Source: Maribacter algarum (ex Zhang et al. 2020) (GTDB lineage Bacteria > Bacteroidota > Bacteroidia > Flavobacteriales > Flavobacteriaceae). From it: 64,000 bases of DNA. Both the position numbers and the translations under genes were made by a program. The notes beneath the pieces were generated by a model that made no database searches, was not told the DNA's origin, and was given only the letters and a program-made list of their open reading frames with translations. Where the stretch lies: positions 1 to 64,000 of the forward strand of contig NZ_VATY01000006.1 of the NCBI RefSeq assembly GCF_005885635.1, read 5' to 3'. Shown here in pieces: positions 59,471-64,000 of this stretch; the first letter of the stretch is position 1, and every line of letters starts with the position of its first letter.

Positions 59471-61855
59471 ATGTTAAAAAACCACCTAAAGCTATCCCTT
59501 CGCAATCTTTGGAAAAATCGATTGCTGTCAATGCTCAATCTTCTCGGATTGAGCATTGGAGTTGGGAGTGTTCTGACGTTGATGTTTTCAGTTTATGCCT
59601 ATTACATTGCGGATGCTAATATTGAAGACCAAGAGAATATTTATTACTTCAAGACAATTACCTCCGGAGGTGATAGTTATAGATCGAGTCCGTACCCTTT
59701 TATGGACAAGATAGTTGAGACGTCTCCTCAGGTAATTGCAGGCACTCATTTGCATGGATGGGACAATATCTGGTTGGAACGGGGTGATAAGGAACTACAA
59801 GAACAAACACACTATGTGGACCAAGAATTTTTCGAGGTTTTTTCGTTACCATTAAAATATGGCGATTCTGAAAGTGCTTTAGAAAAAAAATATTCTATCA
59901 TCCTTACAGATCGGGTTAGTCAAAAGATTTTCGGAGATAAGAATCCGGTTGGAGAAAAGCTTATAGGAGCTGATTCTTTGAACCTTACTGTAACCGGGGT
60001 TTTTGAGCCTATTAGTCCGTACTCTTCTTTTCGATTGGGAGTAGTCTTGCCCAACGAATTATTAAAAGAAGATCCAAATTTTGTCTCGCAAATCAATTGG
60101 TCAAATAGTTTTTCACCAAATTTTTTAAAACTTAGTCCAGATACCGACATCGCCCAATTGGAAAACCATGTCAATCAACTGATGCGCGAAAATTACGCTG
60201 ACCCTACGATAATCTCCAAGTTGCAAGCGATGCCCTATGCTGAATTACGGATGGATATGATACCCGTGGTCAAGATTATCATCAACGGCTGTATCGCTAC
60301 CTCATTTTTTGTGTTGCTTATAGTTTTGGTCAATTTGTTGAACTTGAATACTTCGACGATGTTCCGTCGAACTAAAGATATTGCTGTTCGTAAGGTATTG
60401 GGGGGTACTAAACAGAATGTCATTGCACAATTTTGTTTGGAAAACGGCATTTTGGTCTTTGCTTCGATATGTATTTCCGGTATTTTATTTCTAGGAATTT
60501 TAGGCCCCAAACTAAATGATATTTTTGGTGCTGAATTTGGTAAGATTTCTTTTTCGTTTGCAAATGATTATCCAGTAGTGATAGGTGCTATTGCCCTGGG
60601 TTTTCTGGTAACATTGGTAATAGGGATACTCCCCACCCTACGCTTTATTTCAGTTCCGGTTTTAACGGGAATCAAAGGGAAAATAGAAGATATCAAGAGT
60701 AATTTCTTTTTAAAGAATTCTTTTATCATTCTCCAATTTACTATAGCTATTCTATTCATTTGTATTGCAATTATCTTGAATAGTCAAATCGGCTACATGA
60801 AGAATGCCGATGTAGGTTTTGAACGTGAAAACGTAATCGTTGGAAATATCGATTTGGAATATAAAAACCTCAAGGTGGCCAGTTCTAAGTTTGAAGCCTT
60901 ATTGAATGATCTAAAAGCCAGTCCATACGTTAAAAGCGTTGCGACAAGTGAGTCAATTCCATCCGACTATTTTTTTAATTATACTACGCACTACGATACT
61001 GAAACGGGCAAAGATGTACGTGTTCGACGCTCCCATGCTGATGCTGGCTATTTAGAAACACTGAAAGTGCCTATAGTAGCTGGAAGGAATTTTGATGAAA
61101 ACTTAGACAATCAAGAGAATAATCCGGTTATCATAAACCGCAGTGCGATGAAGGCTTTCGGTTGGAATTCTATAGAAGGAAAGCGTTTGAAGTTTAAAAA
61201 TGATGACTTTGAAGGTTATCCGATAGTTGGAGTGATGGAAGATTTTCACTATCAAGATTTGCAGAATGCCGTAGAACCTTTGGTACATTTTTATCGTGAA
61301 AAGAATGATTTGGGTGCTCATCGTTTTCTATCAGTTCGTGTTATAGAAGGCCAGGAAAAAGTGGTTGAAAATATGATTGCTTCAGCTTTTGAAAAAATAG
61401 ATTCCCGTAGAAATTATGAGCAAGCTTATCTAAGTACGAAAGTAAGCGGTCAGTATCGTTTGATTGAAGGAATGCTGACCACGGTGAATGTAGTGGCTTT
61501 GTTGACCATTTTCATCTCGTGTTTGGGCATGTTCGGGCTGATTTCGTTTATGGCAAAAAGACGAATTAAAGAAATAGGTATTCGTAAAGTTCTTGGGGCC
61601 GGAGTACTCAAAATAGTTGTCTTGTTATCCAAAGATTATATCATTTTGGTAGGTATCGCCGCTTTGATTGCTTTTCCCATGGCATGGTATCTCATGAATG
61701 CCTGGTTAGGCAGTTTTGCCTACAGCATTTCGATACAGTGGTGGATGTTCGCTCTAAGTGGTCTAATTGCTTTTTTAATTACCAGCTTTACCTTGGGTAT
61801 TCAAGCCGTGAAATCAGCTTCCGTGAATCCTGTAAAAAGTTTAAGAACCGAGTAA
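59471..61855 (+). CDS. FtsX/MacB-type ABC permease, array member 9
   Basis: A 794-residue permease. I start at the ATG at 59471 (MLKNHLKLSLRNLWKNRLLSMLNLLGLSIGVGSVLTLMF) rather than nine codons earlier, because it aligns with the other members. The central block differs from the rest: NLLNLNTSTMFRRTKDIAVRKVLGGTKQNV in place of NFMNLSTAR...KEVGIRKT. The C-terminal block has AKRRIKEIGIRKVLGA. It lies after the second promoter region and ends NPVKSLRTE. Its distinct first module suggests a different substrate or partner from members 4-8. Confidence 0.92.
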   Translation: MLKNHLKLSLRNLWKNRLLSMLNLLGLSIGVGSVLTLMFSVYAYYIADANIEDQENIYYFKTITSGGDSYRSSPYPFMDKIVETSPQVIAGTHLHGWDNIWLERGDKELQEQTHYVDQEFFEVFSLPLKYGDSESALEKKYSIILTDRVSQKIFGDKNPVGEKLIGADSLNLTVTGVFEPISPYSSFRLGVVLPNELLKEDPNFVSQINWSNSFSPNFLKLSPDTDIAQLENHVNQLMRENYADPTIISKLQAMPYAELRMDMIPVVKIIINGCIATSFFVLLIVLVNLLNLNTSTMFRRTKDIAVRKVLGGTKQNVIAQFCLENGILVFASICISGILFLGILGPKLNDIFGAEFGKISFSFANDYPVVIGAIALGFLVTLVIGILPTLRFISVPVLTGIKGKIEDIKSNFFLKNSFIILQFTIAILFICIAIILNSQIGYMKNADVGFERENVIVGNIDLEYKNLKVASSKFEALLNDLKASPYVKSVATSESIPSDYFFNYTTHYDTETGKDVRVRRSHADAGYLETLKVPIVAGRNFDENLDNQENNPVIINRSAMKAFGWNSIEGKRLKFKNDDFEGYPIVGVMEDFHYQDLQNAVEPLVHFYREKNDLGAHRFLSVRVIEGQEKVVENMIASAFEKIDSRRNYEQAYLSTKVSGQYRLIEGMLTTVNVVALLTIFISCLGMFGLISFMAKRRIKEIGIRKVLGAGVLKIVVLLSKDYIILVGIAALIAFPMAWYLMNAWLGSFAYSISIQWWMFALSGLIAFLITSFTLGIQAVKSASVNPVKSLRTE

Positions 61856-61870
61856 TAAGTAAAAAATAAA

Positions 61871-61891
61871 TCCCCTCCCTTTTGAGGTGGG
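61871..61891. repeat. Short GC-rich intergenic hairpin between members 9 and 10
   Basis: TCCCCTC pairs imperfectly with GAGGTGGGA around CCTTTT. It resembles the CCCT/AGGG hairpin at 53689, so both may be copies of one dispersed palindrome family. Confidence 0.4.
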
Positions 61892-61907
61892 ACCAAATTC
61901 ATCAATC

Positions 61908-64000
61908 ATGTTAAAGAATTATATCAAAATCGCCTGGAGAAACCTAATGAAAGATAAAGTTTTCACTGGATTAAATGTAGTTGGACTCTCAGTTGCGTTT
62001 GGAGTTGCCATCTTGTTGTCTATGGCTGCTTTCTTTGACCTTTCATATAATAACTTTCATGAAAATGGAGATAGCATTTATCAAGTGTATAATACCCAAC
62101 AAACTTCTAAGGGTCCCGAAGCAGGAACTAGTCAGGCGGCACCCTTTGCGGAAGCATTGAGAACTGAGGTTCCCGGAGTTGAAAGAATCACCCGTTATCT
62201 AGAAGATGAAGCCTTGACAAGTTATGGCGAGAAAGATATCAATTTCGATGCGGTATGGGTCGATGCTGCTTTTTTCGAGATGTTCACTTTTCCATCGCTA
62301 GAGGGTATCAAAAACAACCCTTTGGCTGATAAATCCTCAGTGGTCGTTACTAAAGAGACGGCGAAGAAACTTTTTGGTAATACCGATGCCATTGGTCAAA
62401 CCATTACTATTTTAATTGATGGGAAGGAAGAGCCTTTTACCGTAGCATCTATGGTAGGAAATCATAATACACAAAACAGCTTAGAGTTTGAAATGGCGAT
62501 TCCCTTTGAAAATCATGCCGGTTATGCAGAAAGTAAAGAAACTTGGAATGCACAGTACCACGAGGTCTATTTGCAATTAGAAGATGGAGTTGCTGCACAA
62601 CAATTCGAACAAAATACACGCTCTTTTGTTGACCTGCACTACCAAGAAAGTATTGAAAACCTTAAAAGGGATGGGGCTGCAGTTGATGCTGATGGAAGAT
62701 ATTTTCAAATTGGCTTATTACCGCTCAAGGATATTCGTTTTACCAGTTTTAGAAAAGGATATGCAGAAGTCACTAGGGCTGCCCCTTATCTGATTCTCGG
62801 GGTAGCATTTCTGATTTTGTTGATTGCTGGTGTGAACTTCATTAATATGAGCATAGCTAAAAGCTCGCAACGTTTGAAAGAAATAGGTATGCGAAAGACT
62901 CTTGGAGCTCAGAAAAAGCATTTGTTCTTTCAGTTTTGGAGCGAAAGCCTCTTTGTATTTACAGCGTCACTAGGTATTGGTATACTTTTGAGTTCATTGT
63001 TAATCGATGAATTTAGAACGATTTTTCGAACGAGTATTTCTTTAGAAATGTTGACATCCCCATTGGCGCTCTTCGGAATTTTTATAGCTACATTTTTGAT
63101 AACACTGTTAGTAGGAGGATATCCCGCTTTATTATTAAGTCGGTTGGGAACAATTCAATCCCTTAAGGGAAAGTTGGAAAGTTCGGGGAGCAATCGTGTT
63201 CGAAATGCCCTAATGGTTCTTCAGTTTGGTATTGCAATTTTGTTGATAAGTGGCACATTGGTGATGTGGAGCCAAGTAGATTATATGCGAAATAAGGACT
63301 TAGGATTCGATAAGGAACAAGTGCTTTCCTTTCCTGTAGATGGAAAGAAGAACAGTTATCAAGCTGTTCAATTGTTGAGAGAAGAACTTGCTGGAAACCC
63401 TGATATTTTAGCAGTTACAGCTTCAGACAGTAACCTTGGTCGGGGAAAAGATGGAAGTCAGTCAACCAGTGTTTGGGGTTTTGATTACAAGGGTAGGGGT
63501 ATCCGAACTAATGCTTTGACAGTCGATTATGATTACTTTGAGGCTTTGGGTCTTGAACTCATCCTAGGACGGTCTTTTGATAGAAGCAATACCGGGGATA
63601 CCCAAAGTGTAATTATCAACGAAAGCATGGCAAAAGAATTGGGAGAATCGGACCCGCTTACGGCCTTTCTTCCAATGGGCGATAGTCTTCGTTCTCCGAT
63701 TATTGGCGTAGTAAAGGATTATAATTTTCAGGATATTTCAAGAGCAATTGAACCATTGACTTTTTTCTTGGATAGGGAATCTGGTTTATCATATGCTTTC
63801 GTCAAGGTGGCGCCGGTAAACATGGCACGTTCTTTTGATGCAATAGAAAACGCATGGAAAAAGATAGAACCGAACTCCGCATTTCTCGGCTCGTTTTTAG
63901 ATGAGAACATCGATAACACATTCGGAAGGGAGAAGAAGATGGCAACCATGATTACTTCAGGCTCGATTGTCGCAATTGCCTTGAGTTGTATTGGACTATT
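61908..64000 (+). CDS. FtsX/MacB-type ABC permease, array member 10 (cut by window edge)
   Basis: An open frame starting MLKNYIKIAWRNLMKDKVFT at 61908 and still open at the window edge after about 697 codons; relatives have about 790-810. It shows the first periplasmic domain with KLFGNTDAIGQTI and the central FtsX block (PYLILGVAFLILLIAGVNFINMSIAKSSQRLKEIGMRKTLGA). It also shows the second membrane helix (NALMVLQFGIAILLISGTLVM), the second periplasmic domain and the beginning of the C-terminal FtsX block. The end lies outside the window, so whether the array continues is unknown. Confidence 0.9.
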   Translation, partial: MLKNYIKIAWRNLMKDKVFTGLNVVGLSVAFGVAILLSMAAFFDLSYNNFHENGDSIYQVYNTQQTSKGPEAGTSQAAPFAEALRTEVPGVERITRYLEDEALTSYGEKDINFDAVWVDAAFFEMFTFPSLEGIKNNPLADKSSVVVTKETAKKLFGNTDAIGQTITILIDGKEEPFTVASMVGNHNTQNSLEFEMAIPFENHAGYAESKETWNAQYHEVYLQLEDGVAAQQFEQNTRSFVDLHYQESIENLKRDGAAVDADGRYFQIGLLPLKDIRFTSFRKGYAEVTRAAPYLILGVAFLILLIAGVNFINMSIAKSSQRLKEIGMRKTLGAQKKHLFFQFWSESLFVFTASLGIGILLSSLLIDEFRTIFRTSISLEMLTSPLALFGIFIATFLITLLVGGYPALLLSRLGTIQSLKGKLESSGSNRVRNALMVLQFGIAILLISGTLVMWSQVDYMRNKDLGFDKEQVLSFPVDGKKNSYQAVQLLREELAGNPDILAVTASDSNLGRGKDGSQSTSVWGFDYKGRGIRTNALTVDYDYFEALGLELILGRSFDRSNTGDTQSVIINESMAKELGESDPLTAFLPMGDSLRSPIIGVVKDYNFQDISRAIEPLTFFLDRESGLSYAFVKVAPVNMARSFDAIENAWKKIEPNSAFLGSFLDENIDNTFGREKKMATMITSGSIVAIALSCIGL

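Noticed and set aside
39141-64000. Permease array as an assembly or frameshift artefact
   Set aside because: All ten frames are full length (the last cut only by the window), and they diverge strongly in sequence, so they are separate genes.

Overview
The window looks like the chromosome of a marine-type Flavobacteriaceae member (Bacteroidota). It is AT-rich and start codons mostly lack strong Shine-Dalgarno sequences. The gene families are typical of that group: DUF5916, DUF3857/transglutaminase, DUF6624, DUF2807 (GIN), Bacteroidota-type tyrosine recombinase, and long FtsX/MacB permeases without ATPase domains. I do not assign a genus.

Region 1 (1-15045) reads as the right end of an integrated element. 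A tyrosine recombinase gene (14842-13622, minus) sits beside three 11-bp tandem repeats, an inverted repeat and a displaced 3' half of a tRNA-Arg(TCT) gene with its native terminator. The left end and the intact tRNA are not in the window. Leftward from 12802 runs a tightly packed minus-strand gene series: DinB, DUF1272, an unknown protein, an NTF2-like protein, DUF5916, a GNAT, an M1-peptidase homologue that has lost its catalytic residues, and a lumazine-binding-like protein. After wider gaps follow a beta-lactamase-type hydrolase, a DUF6624 protein, an S41 peptidase and a lipoprotein. An Lrp/AsnC regulator is divergent from this series. Bases 1-584 have no gene but hold several repeats and hairpins.

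Region 2 (15046-22489) holds a minus-strand trio: a 1098-residue TPR plus MORN-like repeat protein and two 650-residue-class DUF3857 proteins. One of these keeps the transglutaminase triad and the other has lost it.

Region 3 (22840-31935) starts with an isolated 41-residue membrane peptide gene with its own terminator. It then has a MarR-regulated RND efflux operon (MarR, adaptor, pump, TolC) with a perfect 22-bp palindrome just before marR, and small metabolic or unknown genes.

Region 4 (31952-64000) is the most striking part. A two-component pair (NtrC-type sigma-54 activator and PAS histidine kinase) is divergent from an export locus: TolC, HlyD adaptor, one MacB/LolD-type ATPase, a DUF2807 protein, and then ten tandem full-length FtsX/MacB permease genes (the last runs off the window) interrupted only by a lectin-like secreted protein. 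Two candidate sigma-54 promoters (34910 and 59389) each carry the same 17-bp upstream site at exactly 80 bp and a shared ATAGTTA box. This suggests that the two-component pair drives the array as two transcription units. One ATPase serving ten different permeases, under one enhancer-binding regulator, is the best candidate for an undescribed system here.
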